Origin: Corallium rubrum
Taxonomy: Eukaryota; Cnidaria; Anthozoa; Scleralcyonacea; Coralliidae
Reading direction: 5' to 3'
Length of the DNA: 64,000 nucleotides
Assembly: GCA_964035015.1 (NCBI GenBank)
Contig: OZ035998.1
Coordinates: forward strand, 12,982,143 to 13,046,142
Positions 37,901 to 48,356 of the stretch are shown piece by piece. The notes below the pieces were generated by a model that saw only the letters and a list, made by a program, of their open reading frames with translations, searched no databases and had not been told where the DNA came from. Each line of letters starts with the position of its first letter. The first letter of the stretch is position 1. The translations under genes and the position numbers were made by a program.

Positions 37901-38238
37901 GCCTGGCACGATTTTGGCATTGTGCAGTATGCTATACGCTGTAATTGTTTAAGCAAGTTGTGCTTCGTCTAATGATTCATACGTCTGCCAAGTTGCATGC
38001 AAAATTATACTCTGTCCATGTACGTAACAGGACCTTTAGGATTTTGAAAATGCGGAACACGTCTGTGCCAAAATGATGTACTAAAACTAATTATTTCTTT
38101 AGGGAACGTTTTATTCTTTGGATTTACAATAAAAATGCAGTGGTACTGGTTCTCAGTTTTAACCGTGAGTAACAAACTTAGGCCATCTAGATCTTCACAT
38201 AATACTCAGCGCAGCACGCGCGAGTAGCAATCATTTAG
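34932..38238. other. Intergenic DNA
   Basis: No supported gene. A short dyad (37232-37329; TCATTCCTGTCC and GAACAGGA) carries AAATCGTCTGGCGTTAGGCA, also seen near 57728. The remainder is AT-rich with no recognisable protein. Confidence 0.55.
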
Positions 38239-38984
38239 GTTTTGGTCGAGGGTCGAGTGTCGAGGGTTGCAAGTCGAGGGTCGAGGGTAGTTGGTCGAGG
38301 GTCGTAAAATACGCTAAAATTTACGCACATAGTTTCCTTCTAGCGGCACAAATAAAACTTCGACGTATAGGCTAGACAAAAACAATTGCGGCGGAAGATA
38401 TATATTTTTTGGACATTCGATACGCACGCGGCAAGGTGTTTTATTGACAGGAAATATTTGGTAAATTTGTCTAGAAAACTGGTAACCTATTAGCCATGTT
38501 TTCGCATTTTTATTCGTGTATTATGTTCATGTATTCCGATCCTTTACCATTTCGCAAGCGGTATGAGCAACTCAAGGGACAAAAAGAAGCAAACCTTCCG
38601 CGCTATTTTTGTATAAAATCAACAGAGAGTTGCCTGCGGAGGAGGCTTATATTAAATGTACATTAGATTTTGAAAACACGTCGTAAATCGTAATCATACA
38701 AATTCTTGGTTTATGAAACAACTTTACTCGTCCGGAAAAAGACATCGTCGAAAGCCATGCAGGAAAACTTGAATCAGACCGTCTTCACAAGTCTTCCAAA
38801 ACATTGAAGCATCATCCACTTTGCGTAAATGCCGTGGCAAGAGTTTTTTTTTACTTGAAACACAAAATAAGTTAATTCATAATATTATATACTTTAAAAA
38901 TATTTTTAGCATATTTTACGACCCTCGACCAACTACCCCCAACCCTCGACTAGCAACCCTCGACACTCGACCCTCGACCAAAAC
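38239..38984. mobile_element. 746-bp element with TCGAGGG-repeat inverted termini
   Basis: GTTTTGGTCGAGGGTCGAGT, followed by several more GTCGAGGG units to about 38305, is mirrored from about 38918 (ACCCTCGAC units) to GACCAAAAC. The terminal repeats are internally built from a 7-10 bp GGGTCGA motif. The interior is AT-rich without a convincing ORF. Confidence 0.75.
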
Positions 38985-41199
38985 CCAAACTCCTCTTTGC
39001 CTGTGCATAACATGTATATTGTACGCGCTCAAATAAACGTGCCTTGTGCTAAGATTTTGAACTGAATTTGTTACTAAATCATGTTGTGTTAACATGAGAA
39101 GATAATGGTTCCACTGCATGTTCTTCTGCCCGAATACATATGTTTGCACTGATTGAGAAAAGCTTATTATAGTCGACCCAAATTCTGAAATTGTTCCTGT
39201 TGAGTTATATGGCGTATTTTCGTCGTATTTAATAAGTCGAATAAATTACAGTTCTCGAGTCGTAGGTCTGGAAATGATGTTACTGAAACATGAATTGTGG
39301 ATATGGGAAATGTCAGTATTATCATTTTGTAAATTAATGTATGCATTTTAGTCGGCGCATGAATAGTACGCCGTCTGCACCAACGCCGTACTTGAGTCGT
39401 ATTATACGACTGGACTCGTCATATTTAATGGCACTGTCGAACTTAATGAAATTGCCGTATTTAATGGTTACAGTCGGCGTATTTTTCATGAACTTGAGCT
39501 GTTTTGTTTTGCTATGTACAGTGGAACCCCGCCATACGACCACCCCGTTAATACGACTACCATTGTTTGTCTGATATAAGTTGTAATCACATGATTTGCA
39601 AATGACGCAGCTGTATGACAGTAAGCACAGATGGAAGAGTCACTGCTCTGGAATTTAATGAGACAATTCACACCGCGAAACCACCCAAAAAATGCAAGTC
39701 GTATTCCGTTTGTCACAGGCCTCAGATGTTCAAATTTTGTAATATATTAATCGCGCTGATTCAGCGCTGATCGCTCTGAAGGCCTTCATCGGTTGGCTAT
39801 AACTAGTGCGAAAATTTTCATCCAAAGCACGTCGTTTCCCACAATATTGTAGTTAGAAATAATTATTTTTCATGATATCCTATGATGTAAAAAGACTTGC
39901 TTGTGCATGCTTTATCTTCTTGCTAAATTTATTAGTTCATTAATTAATCTTGTATTTTTCATCAAACAGTTTTCTGTGTTGACCTAAATCACATATATAT
40001 CTTTTATTTTTCTTGTATAGATATTGATTTTCAGAGCAGGTAAAGAATGTTAAACTTTTTCTGTTTTAGTACAAAAGACTTCTTCCATTTGACTAAATGC
40101 AATTTCATGGGCCAAATCGTAGTCACGTCACGTGTATGGTGTGACACTGACAAACGTGATGTTTTTTTCTCAGTACGGAAAAATTAACACTAAAAGACTT
40201 GTTCCAAGTTGTCCCACGATTGTCGCAAGTTAATTTTCTGGGAATTGCGCCAACGTTTAAAGATAATATGTTCTGTTGCGATTGGGAGCGATGCGAGTGA
40301 TTTAGTTCGGGTGTGGTGCTCATAAAATTCGATTGCGAAACATGTTCCTTATCAGTTTTCAAATCCATTAGCTTCAAGGTTTATTAATTTACGTGTCACT
40401 TTTATGTAAACTATAAACTACATACAGTTTATACTGTCTCCTCCATATGCCTTATTCAGTCTACAGTTCCGTATACGTAATTTACCGTCCAAAAATAGTT
40501 TACTTTACGGTAATCCGAGTTCGTACACTGTACATTTTGTATTAGTCGCCAGGTAAATATATAGCCTTTGTCTGACGGAGTGTTCGGTATTTCGATTTCC
40601 CCAGTTCCAACCACTACACCAATCTGTTGAGAATTTATTAAAGATTTGTAAAGCAACCAGTAACGAAATATCCCGTTTGCACGCAGGTTGTGAGGTCTTC
40701 GCGCAACAGAACTGTATTCGATAGAAGCCGTCCTCGTAACGAAATACCGCATACCGATAAGCGATGCAAATTTAGAATCCGTAAACTTTGATGGTCGGTA
40801 GCATCATCTGTGCCCAAACCTCCGCCAAACTCCCTATTCTACCAAGTGTGCACTTAAAACATTAATGTTTGTGTTTAGGTGTAGCTTTCCGTAATTTTAG
40901 GCGCTTCCAGGGATTAAAAAATTGCCCTAACAAGAAGAAAGAAAAAAGTTAACGTTAAACTACGAAGAAAAAAAATCTAAAATTATAGTTGAAAAAAAAA
41001 GGCTGCGACCTTGGTCTGTAATATATTGAACTCTGCTTTTATGCATGACAAAAGTGAACATTAACCCCTACACTACACTGACAAGTACACACTTCATTAA
41101 AATAAGGATATAAAATTGGGAGCCCTAAAACATGTTACAGGCACAAGTATGTGATAAATGGATTATATCACCTCGTCTTTCATGTGATACCCTATACTT

Positions 41200-41201
<2 letters not shown>
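38985..41201. other. Intergenic DNA with a single pogo-like end
   Basis: CAGTGGAACCCCGCCATACG at 39519-39538 resembles a pogo/Tigger-type terminus, but I found no matching inverted end nearby. Other repeats are too weak to call, and no gene is supported. Confidence 0.5.

Positions 41202-41243
<42 letters not shown>
41202..41243. repeat. (TA)n bordering Penelope-like element 1
   Basis: About 20 TA units next to the 3' end of the minus-strand element. Confidence 0.95.
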
Positions 41244-41247
<4 letters not shown>

Positions 41248-41290
41248 TTACCAGGGTTAAGTCACGTTGGCCTGAAAAACAGAGAAAAAT

Positions 41291-41332
41291 CTTCTCGACG
41301 TTTCGAGCGAAGGCCCTTCGTCAGGAGAAATT
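41291..41332 (-). ncRNA. Minimal hammerhead-ribozyme-like motif of Penelope element 1
   Basis: Minus strand: TTCTC, then CTGACGA, a short stem (GGGC loop CTTC GCTC), CGAAAC, GTC and GAGAA. TTCTC and GAGAA can form stem I, and ACGT gives a minimal stem III. Penelope-like elements are known to carry such minimal hammerheads near their termini. The fold is inferred by eye. Confidence 0.55.
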
Positions 41333-41579
41333 AGTAAACAACTCACATGTGGTCACGCGTATTTATAGCAGAGCTACAATGGGAATCACGTGAACACATG
41401 TAAGCCAATAAAAACAAAGTAAACAAATAAATTAATATGTAATTTTAGCCTGTGTGCAGGTGCTGACCCAATTTGTGGGTCAGCTACCTGCAAATAGGCA
41501 AAGAAACAGGTTATAAATTACTATTTAAATCATCAGAAAAAGGTTAAGGAAAAGGTGTGGAATATGGTGGTGGAGTGAG

Positions 41580-43883
41580 CTAAATGAAAGAGAATCGCTC
41601 ATTGAGGCCGTGAGGGTGAATGGTACCAAGTTTGTAAATGAGACGCATTTCTTGTTTACGACGAGTATCGTTACAACCTATAATGGGCTGAATGGCACAG
41701 ATTTTCATGTTGGAAAAGGAGTGGTTGGCACTGTTGAAGTGCCTGGCAACAGGTTTGTTTTGCACATCGTTTTTGACATCACGAAGGTGTTCAACAAACC
41801 TGTCACCTAAACGTCTTCCAGTTTCTCCGATGTAAAGCATGGGACATTTACTGCAAGAAATACAGTAAATGAGGTTGGAGGAAGTGCAAGTGAAACTGTG
41901 GGTTATGTTGAACCTACATTTTGGAGCCGAAATTGAAATTGAGGAGTCTAAATATTTACAGGTGTTGCACCTACCGCGACAGCAAGAGCTGGTGCCAACA
42001 TGTGATACCAAGGCTTGCTGCAGTGAGCTGTGAACAACGTTTTCCCGGATGTTTTTGCTATGCCGAAAAGATACTAGGGGTTTCTCAGAGAAAATGGAAG
42101 ATGTTTCTGGGTCATTTTTAATGAGGTCGAAATTGCGGCTAATGATGTCCCTTACTTTGAAATTGAAGGGATGAAAAGTGAGAACTAGAGGTACTTTTTC
42201 ATTAGAAATGGTAGCCAAAGGTTCGCTTAAGGTGTCTGAACGGGAAATGTTGGAGACCTTGTGTAAGGCAGTGTCTAAGAGGTGGGAAGGATAACCGCGA
42301 TTAACAAAAAAGTTTCTCATTTCCAAACATTTGGCATTGAAATCGTCATCTTCACTGCAGAGGCGGCGAAGACGAAGAAATTGAGAGAAAGGAATGGAAG
42401 TTTTGGTGTGTTTAGGATGGTGAGAGGAGAAGAGGAGGTAGCTATGAGAGTCAGTGGTCTTGTAAAAGACAGAAGTGCTCAGCTTATTACCATTAATGGA
42501 GATGAGAATATCTAAGAACGACACACTAGTCTCACTGATCTCCCATGTGAACTGGAGTGCTGGGTGGAAGTCATTAACATAGTTAATGAAGCAAACCAGG
42601 TCAGTGCGCGAACATGATGCAGTGCCTAAGCAATCATCAATGAACCGACCATAGTAGTCAGGTAGGAAACCAGTGTATTGTTCAAAGATTTGTTTTTCCA
42701 CATATCCAACAAATAAGTTGGCATAGTTAGGGCCCATTTTGGTACCCATGGCTACACCACTAACTTGTTGGTAATGCTCACCATCAAATGAAAAATTGTT
42801 GAGGGTGAGCACTAACTCGGCCAGGCGTAGCAAAGTAGTGGTCGATGGCTCCCGAGTTGTGCGTTGATCAAAGAAATATTTAAGTGCTTGAAGACCATCG
42901 TGATGCGGGATGACAGTGTAGAGTGATTTGACATCCATGGTGAAGATGAAATGATGTGAACCCTGAAAACTAATGTGGTCACAAATTTTCAGAGCATGTT
43001 TGGTGTCCTTGATGTAAGAAGGTAAATTCTTAACCAAGGGCGCCATGATGTGGTCAAGGTAGGATGAAATGGCTTGGGTAGGGCAACCACAAGCAGACAC
43101 TATAGGTCTACCTGGGTTGTTGGGTTTGTGAATTTTGGGAAGGAAGTACATGACAGGTGTGCGTGGAGTGGTGGTTAGGAGATTGCTTGCTGTATCAGGC
43201 AATTCCCCAGTGGTGATGAGGTTGTTGATGGTGGATCGAATGGTGGTGTTGTGTTGGGATGTCAAATCACCATCAACTCTGCTGTAGAAAGCAGTGTCGT
43301 TTAGTTGCCTTTGAGCCTCTTCGCGGTACAAATCAGCTCTCCAGACGACCAAAGCACCACCTTTGTCAGCAGGTTTGATGACAATATCATTCCGGCTACG
43401 CAATGATTTTAAAGCACTTAATTCACTAGAGCTGAGATTAGATGGCCTTTTGGGCCTAAAAGGTGGGAGCTGATCTATATCATGTCGACATTGTCGAATG
43501 AAAAGATCAAGGGAGCCAAATTGGCCTTCCGGAGGAGACCAGGAAGATTTTTTAGGATTAGCAGCCTCAAAAACATCCTTTTGTTGGATGGAGGAATTAT
43601 TGTGAAAATGTGCCTTAAGTCTTAGTCTTCTAAAGAAAGTTTCGGTGTCCTCCTTCACTGAGAAGGAGTCTATGGGCCCAGGGTTGGGAACAAATTTGAG
43701 ACCTTTCGCAAGGACAGATCTCTCAGGGTCAGACAAGGGCAAATCAGGAGGAATCGTGACCACTAAATTGACATTACTGGTGGAGTTAGTGTGGTTAGAA
43801 TTCGAAACGGGACGAGGGCCTACAAGAGTGTTGAATTTCGAAGTTTTACTCGCCTTGAGAAACTTGTAAAATTTCGAGTTCAA
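41580..43883 (-). CDS. Penelope-like RT with C-terminal GIY-YIG endonuclease
   Basis: 767 codons without interruption; the first codon here is TTG, and the frame stays open upstream to the TA tract, so the true N-terminus is lost. RT motifs: IVIKPADKGGALVVW (about 167-181), PKIHKPNNPGRPIVSACG (249-266), FTMDVKSLY (314-322), GVAMGTKMGPNYANLF (376-391), FIDD (414-417) and SFLDILIS (455-462). A cysteine-rich linker (CCRGRCNTC, 634-642) precedes GIY-YIG (LIYCISCSKCPMLYIGETGR, 671-690, then RFVEH). These enzymes nick the target and copy RNA at the nick. Intact apart from the missing 5' end. Confidence 0.92.
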   Translation of the reverse strand: MNSKFYKFLKASKTSKFNTLVGPRPVSNSNHTNSTSNVNLVVTIPPDLPLSDPERSVLAKGLKFVPNPGPIDSFSVKEDTETFFRRLRLKAHFHNNSSIQQKDVFEAANPKKSSWSPPEGQFGSLDLFIRQCRHDIDQLPPFRPKRPSNLSSSELSALKSLRSRNDIVIKPADKGGALVVWRADLYREEAQRQLNDTAFYSRVDGDLTSQHNTTIRSTINNLITTGELPDTASNLLTTTPRTPVMYFLPKIHKPNNPGRPIVSACGCPTQAISSYLDHIMAPLVKNLPSYIKDTKHALKICDHISFQGSHHFIFTMDVKSLYTVIPHHDGLQALKYFFDQRTTREPSTTTLLRLAELVLTLNNFSFDGEHYQQVSGVAMGTKMGPNYANLFVGYVEKQIFEQYTGFLPDYYGRFIDDCLGTASCSRTDLVCFINYVNDFHPALQFTWEISETSVSFLDILISINGNKLSTSVFYKTTDSHSYLLFSSHHPKHTKTSIPFSQFLRLRRLCSEDDDFNAKCLEMRNFFVNRGYPSHLLDTALHKVSNISRSDTLSEPLATISNEKVPLVLTFHPFNFKVRDIISRNFDLIKNDPETSSIFSEKPLVSFRHSKNIRENVVHSSLQQALVSHVGTSSCCRGRCNTCKYLDSSISISAPKCRFNITHSFTCTSSNLIYCISCSKCPMLYIGETGRRLGDRFVEHLRDVKNDVQNKPVARHFNSANHSFSNMKICAIQPIIGCNDTRRKQEMRLIYKLGTIHPHGLNERFSFI

Positions 43884-43913
43884 CGAGCGAATAAACTGGG
43901 TGATGCCTGAATA

Positions 43914-43918
<5 letters not shown>

Positions 43919-43951
<33 letters not shown>
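43919..43951. repeat. (TA)n shared by two Penelope elements
   Basis: About 16 TA units. Penelope element 1 begins on its left and the 3' end of a family-2 copy on its right. Confidence 0.93.
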
Positions 43952-43953
<2 letters not shown>

Positions 43954-44019
43954 TTTTCGCTTACCTCAAAAGTCTGCAACAGGCTGTTTCATCTAAAAAA
44001 GAATCTTCAGGCAAATCTG

Positions 44020-44056
44020 TTTCGTATGACAAGCTAGAGCTTGCCACACTCATCAG
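44020..44056 (-). ncRNA. Hammerhead-ribozyme-like motif, Penelope family 2
   Basis: Minus strand: CTGATGA, a 10-bp stem II (GTGTGGCAAG with CTTGTCATAC, loop CTCTAG), then GAAA. Next come CAG and CUG around ATTTGC, a possible 3-bp stem III. Core and stem II are textbook; the cleavage-site triplet after stem III is not the usual NUH, so activity is uncertain. Confidence 0.6.
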
Positions 44057-44115
44057 GTGAATGGTTTAAATTACAGTGTAACGGAATAATATAAGCATGA
44101 GATGCGTGCGTGACG

Positions 44116-45303
44116 TCAGATGCGGGTCATATAACAGTTAGTGCGGAATTTGTTCCGATGACGACATTGACTGATAATTTCTGCTCTTTTGTTGAGTAAA
44201 CAATTCTTGTTTTTATCTTTCAAAATATGAAATTTTTCTTCTAAACATAGATTACATCGTTTTGAACCTCCCGTGTACGAAAGAGAATGTTTTAAAATTT
44301 GCCAATTAATACTAAAATCCTTATTGTTTTCTTTCAATGCCCAAATGTATTTCGAAAGTTCGGTGTCGTTTGCATGCTTTTTATGCTGAAAAGACTTAGT
44401 GTGGTTGGCCAATCGCTCTTTGAATGTGGTTGAAGTCATGCCAATGTAATTCTTGATCGTGTTTGTGTTGTTTACTGTGACTGTTGCTTTGTATACTATG
44501 TCCCTAGTCATGCATTGTTTTCTAAGTGGACAATTCGTGTTTTTCCTACAATTGCAACTGCTAGTGTCCTTATCCTGTGGCATGTTATTCCTAGATATGT
44601 GTGCATTGTGTTTAGTGATTATTGACTTAACATTGTTCATGCAGCTGTAACTTACTTTGACTGTGTTTCTGTTAAAAATCTTATGGAGCTTGTGGTGTGG
44701 TGGGAAGTGCTTGTCAATTAGGTTTAGGAAATTACGTCCTATGTTTGTGCTTACACTCTTGCTAAAAGGTGGGTTGAACCAAGTGATGTTGCGTTGCCTA
44801 TTCCTGCGTGGTTGCTGTGCTGTGTGTTGAGTGTAGCTAAGATCATGATCAAAGTTGCTGTGCCTAAGTGCGTTCTGATATATGGGTGCAGATTCCTGAA
44901 AAACTTGTTCATCTGATGAGAGAAGTGCAATGCGCTTGTTGATTGATGCAGGTAACTGTCTTGTGATGCTTGGTGGGTGGTTAGAGTGCTTATTTATGTA
45001 AAGCGGATCGTCATTGGGCTTCCTATAGGGCCTATAATTTCCATTGTTAAGGTCGAAAGTTACATCTAAAAAGTTTACTATGCGTAAATTTGATTCGGCG
45101 GTAATTTTTAGGTCAAACTGCTCGAAAATTTTGTGGAGTTCTTTCCTTGTTTTGTCTGCTAAACGTGCTGATTTACTTTTTATAATAGCCAAACCGTCAT
45201 CTCTATATAGGCCAATGCTTTCTTTGCCAAATTTCTTACTTAGGTGATTTAAAATGAAAAGGCCTACTAACTCACAAACTTCCGCGCCGTCGAAACAACC
45301 CAT
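44116..45303 (-). CDS. Penelope family-2 ORF, C-terminal part (minus copy)
   Basis: 395 codons from MGCFDGAEV, which is internal to the family protein (compare the longer copy at 60473). It retains the RT palm motif LYRDDGLAII, VNFLDVTFDL, a linker, and a GIY-YIG-like endonuclease (KNYIGMTSTTFKERLANHT, then TELSKYIW). The last cysteine cluster (CNLCLEE) and a short divergent tail follow. It lacks the N-terminal RT half, so it is not functional alone. Confidence 0.85.
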   Translation of the reverse strand: MGCFDGAEVCELVGLFILNHLSKKFGKESIGLYRDDGLAIIKSKSARLADKTRKELHKIFEQFDLKITAESNLRIVNFLDVTFDLNNGNYRPYRKPNDDPLYINKHSNHPPSITRQLPASINKRIALLSSDEQVFQESAPIYQNALRHSNFDHDLSYTQHTAQQPRRNRQRNITWFNPPFSKSVSTNIGRNFLNLIDKHFPPHHKLHKIFNRNTVKVSYSCMNNVKSIITKHNAHISRNNMPQDKDTSSCNCRKNTNCPLRKQCMTRDIVYKATVTVNNTNTIKNYIGMTSTTFKERLANHTKSFQHKKHANDTELSKYIWALKENNKDFSINWQILKHSLSYTGGSKRCNLCLEEKFHILKDKNKNCLLNKRAEIISQCRHRNKFRTNCYMTRI

Positions 45304-45339
45304 GGATACAACTCATGGATAAAAAAAGATAGCAATACT

Positions 45340-46593
45340 TTGTTTGACGTTACCATGGGTTGTTTCGACGGCGCGGAAGTTTGTGAGTTAGTAGGCCTTT
45401 TCATTTTAAATCACCTAAGTAAGAAATTTGGCAAAGAAAGCATTGGCCTATATAGAGATGACGGTTTGGCTATTATAAAAAGTAAATCAGCACGTTTAGC
45501 AGACAAAACAAGGAAAGAACTCCACAAAATTTTCGAGCAGTTTGACCTAAAAATTACCGCCGAATCAAATTTACGCATAGTAAACTTTTTAGATGTAACT
45601 TTCGACCTTAACAATGGAAATTATAGGCCCTATAGGAAGCCCAATGACGATCCGCTTTACATAAATAAGCACTCTAACCACCCACCAAGCATCACAAGAC
45701 AGTTACCTGCATCAATCAACAAGCGCATTGCACTTCTCTCATCAGATGAACAAGTTTTTCAGGAATCTGCACCCATATATCAGAACGCACTTAGGCACAG
45801 CAACTTTGATCATGATCTTAGCTACACTCAACACACAGCACAGCAACCACGCAGGAATAGGCAACGCAACATCACTTGGTTCAACCCACCTTTTAGCAAG
45901 AGTGTAAGCACAAACATAGGACGTAATTTCCTAAACCTAATTGACAAGCACTTCCCACCACACCACAAGCTCCATAAGATTTTTAACAGAAACACAGTCA
46001 AAGTAAGTTACAGCTGCATGAACAACGTTAAGTCAATAATCACTAAACACAATGCACACATATCTAGGAATAACATGCCACAGGATAAGGACACTAGCAG
46101 TTGCAATTGTAGGAAAAACACGAATTGTCCACTTAGAAAACAATGCATGACTAGGGACATAGTATACAAAGCAACAGTCACAGTAAACAACACAAACACG
46201 ATCAAGAATTACATTGGCATGACTTCAACCACATTCAAAGAGCGATTGGCCAACCACACTAAGTCTTTTCAGCATAAAAAGCATGCAAACGACACCGAAC
46301 TTTCGAAATACATTTGGGCATTGAAAGAAAACAATAAGGATTTTAGTATTAATTGGCAAATTTTAAAACATTCTCTTTCGTACACGGGAGGTTCAAAACG
46401 ATGTAATCTATGTTTAGAAGAAAAATTTCATATTTTGAAAGATAAAAACAAGAATTGTTTACTCAACAAAAGAGCAGAAATTATCAGTCAATGTCGTCAT
46501 CGGAACAAATTCCGCGCAAACAGCGCAACAAAAGCCATGAATGCATGTATTGTTTCGCCCCCACACTCCCACGTTCCGTCAGGAAGGATATAA
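45340..46593 (+). CDS. Penelope family-2 ORF, C-terminal part (plus copy)
   Basis: 417 codons, near-identical to the minus copy from VTMGCFDGAEV through HRNKFR, then a different C-terminus (NSATKAMNACIVSPP... PSGRI) shared with the copy at 58.6 kb and the fragment at 61.1 kb. RT motif YRDDGLAI and GIY-YIG motif YIGMTSTTF present; the N-terminal RT half is missing. Confidence 0.85.
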   Translation: MFDVTMGCFDGAEVCELVGLFILNHLSKKFGKESIGLYRDDGLAIIKSKSARLADKTRKELHKIFEQFDLKITAESNLRIVNFLDVTFDLNNGNYRPYRKPNDDPLYINKHSNHPPSITRQLPASINKRIALLSSDEQVFQESAPIYQNALRHSNFDHDLSYTQHTAQQPRRNRQRNITWFNPPFSKSVSTNIGRNFLNLIDKHFPPHHKLHKIFNRNTVKVSYSCMNNVKSIITKHNAHISRNNMPQDKDTSSCNCRKNTNCPLRKQCMTRDIVYKATVTVNNTNTIKNYIGMTSTTFKERLANHTKSFQHKKHANDTELSKYIWALKENNKDFSINWQILKHSLSYTGGSKRCNLCLEEKFHILKDKNKNCLLNKRAEIISQCRHRNKFRANSATKAMNACIVSPPHSHVPSGRI

Positions 46594-46745
46594 GCACCCC
46601 TGTTTTCGATAATTGTCATCTGCCTGAAGATTCTTTTTTAGATGAAACAGCCTGTTGCAGACTTTTGAGGTAAGCGAAAATCTATATTTGCTCTAACTAT
46701 ATGTTATCGAGCACTCTTTGCGTTTCGTAGACCAAAACCCACACG

Positions 46746-46765
46746 TATATATATATATATATATA
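46746..46765. repeat. (TA)n at the right border of composite A
   Basis: About 10 TA units directly after the 3' tail CCAAAACCCACACG. Confidence 0.9.
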
Positions 46766-46864
46766 CCACCAGACTACTTTGTCAGATCCTTACCCTGATC
46801 TAGTGATCTAGTATGCTATGTTATATTTTACTTTCTATGAAACTCGCCAGAATTTGCCAGTGTA

Positions 46865-46990
46865 GTCTGGGGGTTATAGTCAGTTTAGGTTTCCCAGAGG
46901 GTTGTGGTTAGGCTTAGAGCCACCGGGGGATTGTGGGTTGGGTTTAGGGCTGTCGGGGGGTTGTGGTTAGGTTTAGGGTAAGGTTTAAAG
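46865..46990. repeat. Degenerate G/T-rich repeat (GGTTGTGGTTAGG type)
   Basis: Three imperfect copies of about 40 bp containing GGGTTGTGGTTAGGNTTAG. Confidence 0.6.
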
Positions 46991-47043
46991 GAGAGGGTCT
47001 GGGTTGGTGTGGGGGGTTGGGAATTAATTTTTTAAAATTCAAA

Positions 47044-48356
47044 ATTATTGGTACTTCTCGGCCATTTCACACTTACTGATAATTGGTAATTCTAGGCCAT
47101 TTCATACTTACTGATTATTGGTAATTCTAGGCCATTTCACACTTACTGATAATTGGTAATTCTAGGCCATTTCATACTTACTGATTATTGGTACTTCTAG
47201 GCCATTTCACACTTACTGATAATTGGTAATTCTAGGCCATTTCATACTTACTGATTATTGGTACTTCTAGGCCATTTCACACTTACTGATAATTGGTAAT
47301 TCTAGGCCATTTCATACTTACTGATTATTGGTACTTCTAGGCCATTTCACACTTACTGATTATTGGTAATTCTAGGCCATTTCACACTTACTGATAATTG
47401 GTAATTCTAGGCCATTTCACACTTACTGATAATTGGTAATTCTAGGCCATTTCATACTTACTGATTATTGGTACTTCTAGGCCATTTCACACTTACTGAT
47501 TATTGGTAATTCTAGGCCATTTCACCCTTACTGATAATTGGTAATTCTAGGCCATTTCACCCTTACTGATAATTGGTAATTCTAGGCCATTTCACCCTTA
47601 CTGATAATTGGTAATTCTAGGCCATTTCATACTTACTGATTATTGGTACTTCTAGGCCATTTCACACTTACTGATAATTGGTAATTCTAGGCCATTTCAC
47701 ACTTACTGATAATTGGTAATTCTAGGCCATTTCACCCTTACTGATAATTGGTAATTCTAGGCCATTTCACCCTTACTGATAATTGGTAATTCTAGGCCAT
47801 TTCATACTTACTGATTATTGGTACTTCTAGGCCATTTCACACTTACTGATAATTGGTAATTCTAGGCCATTTCACACTTACTGATAATTGGTAATTCTAG
47901 GCCATTTCACCCTTACTGATAATTGGTAATTCTAGGCCATTTCATACTTACTGATTATTGGTACTTCTAGGCCATTTCACACTTACTGATTATTGGTAAT
48001 TCTAGGCCATTTCACCCTTACTGATTATTGGTAATTCTAGGCCATTTCATACTTACTGATTATTGGTACTTCTAGGCCATTTCACACTTACTGATTATTG
48101 GTAATTCTAGGCCATTTCATACTTACTGATTATTGGTAATTCTAGGCCATTTCACACTTACTGATAATTGGTAATTCTAGGCCATTTCATACTTACTGAT
48201 AATTGGTAATTCTAGGCCATTTCACCCTTACTGATTATTGGTAATTCTAGGCCATTTCACCCTTACTGATTATTGGTAATTCTAGGCCATTTCACACTTA
48301 CTGATTATTGGTAACTCTAGGCCGTTTCACACTTACTGATTATTGGTAATTCTAGG
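47044..48356. repeat. 35-bp satellite array, about 37 copies
   Basis: Unit TAATTCTAGGCCATTTCAYA plus CTTACTGATWATTGG (35 bp). Variants alternate (TACTT versus TAATT; CACAC, CATAC, CACCC), giving a partial 70-bp higher-order pattern. Ends abruptly in unique DNA. Confidence 0.95.

Larger units (their letters stand above)
41244..43918 (-). mobile_element. Penelope-like retroelement 1 (GIY-YIG type), 5'-truncated
   Basis: Minus-strand element with a 767-codon RT/GIY-YIG ORF, about 335 bp of 3' sequence carrying a hammerhead-like motif, and (TA)n on both sides (41202-41243 and 43919-43951). The ORF frame is open right up to the TA tract without an ATG, so the 5' end is missing. Confidence 0.88.
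43952..46746. mobile_element. Head-to-head Penelope family-2 composite A
   Basis: Two 5'-truncated copies in opposite orientation: minus at 43952-45302 and plus at about 45312-46746. They are near-identical over about 1.19 kb and meet in the middle with about 40 bp between the start codons. Both outer ends are 3' ends and both abut TA repeats. The two 3' untranslated parts differ: the minus copy has a hammerhead-like insert, the plus copy a different segment and a longer tail of about 65 nt. Confidence 0.88.

Noticed and set aside
39519-39716. Complete pogo/Tigger element
   Set aside because: Only one CAGTGGAACC-type end is seen; no matching inverted terminus or transposase.
40456-40752. 98-codon minus-strand ORF
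   Set aside because: No recognisable motif, repeat or splice context; cannot be told from chance.
41610-42515. Plus-strand ORFs opposite the Penelope RT, and similar ones opposite gypsy pol
   Set aside because: Antisense shadows of well-supported coding sequence with no own motifs.
47044-48356. CRISPR-like array
   Set aside because: Uniform tandem satellite with no unique spacers, in an animal genome.
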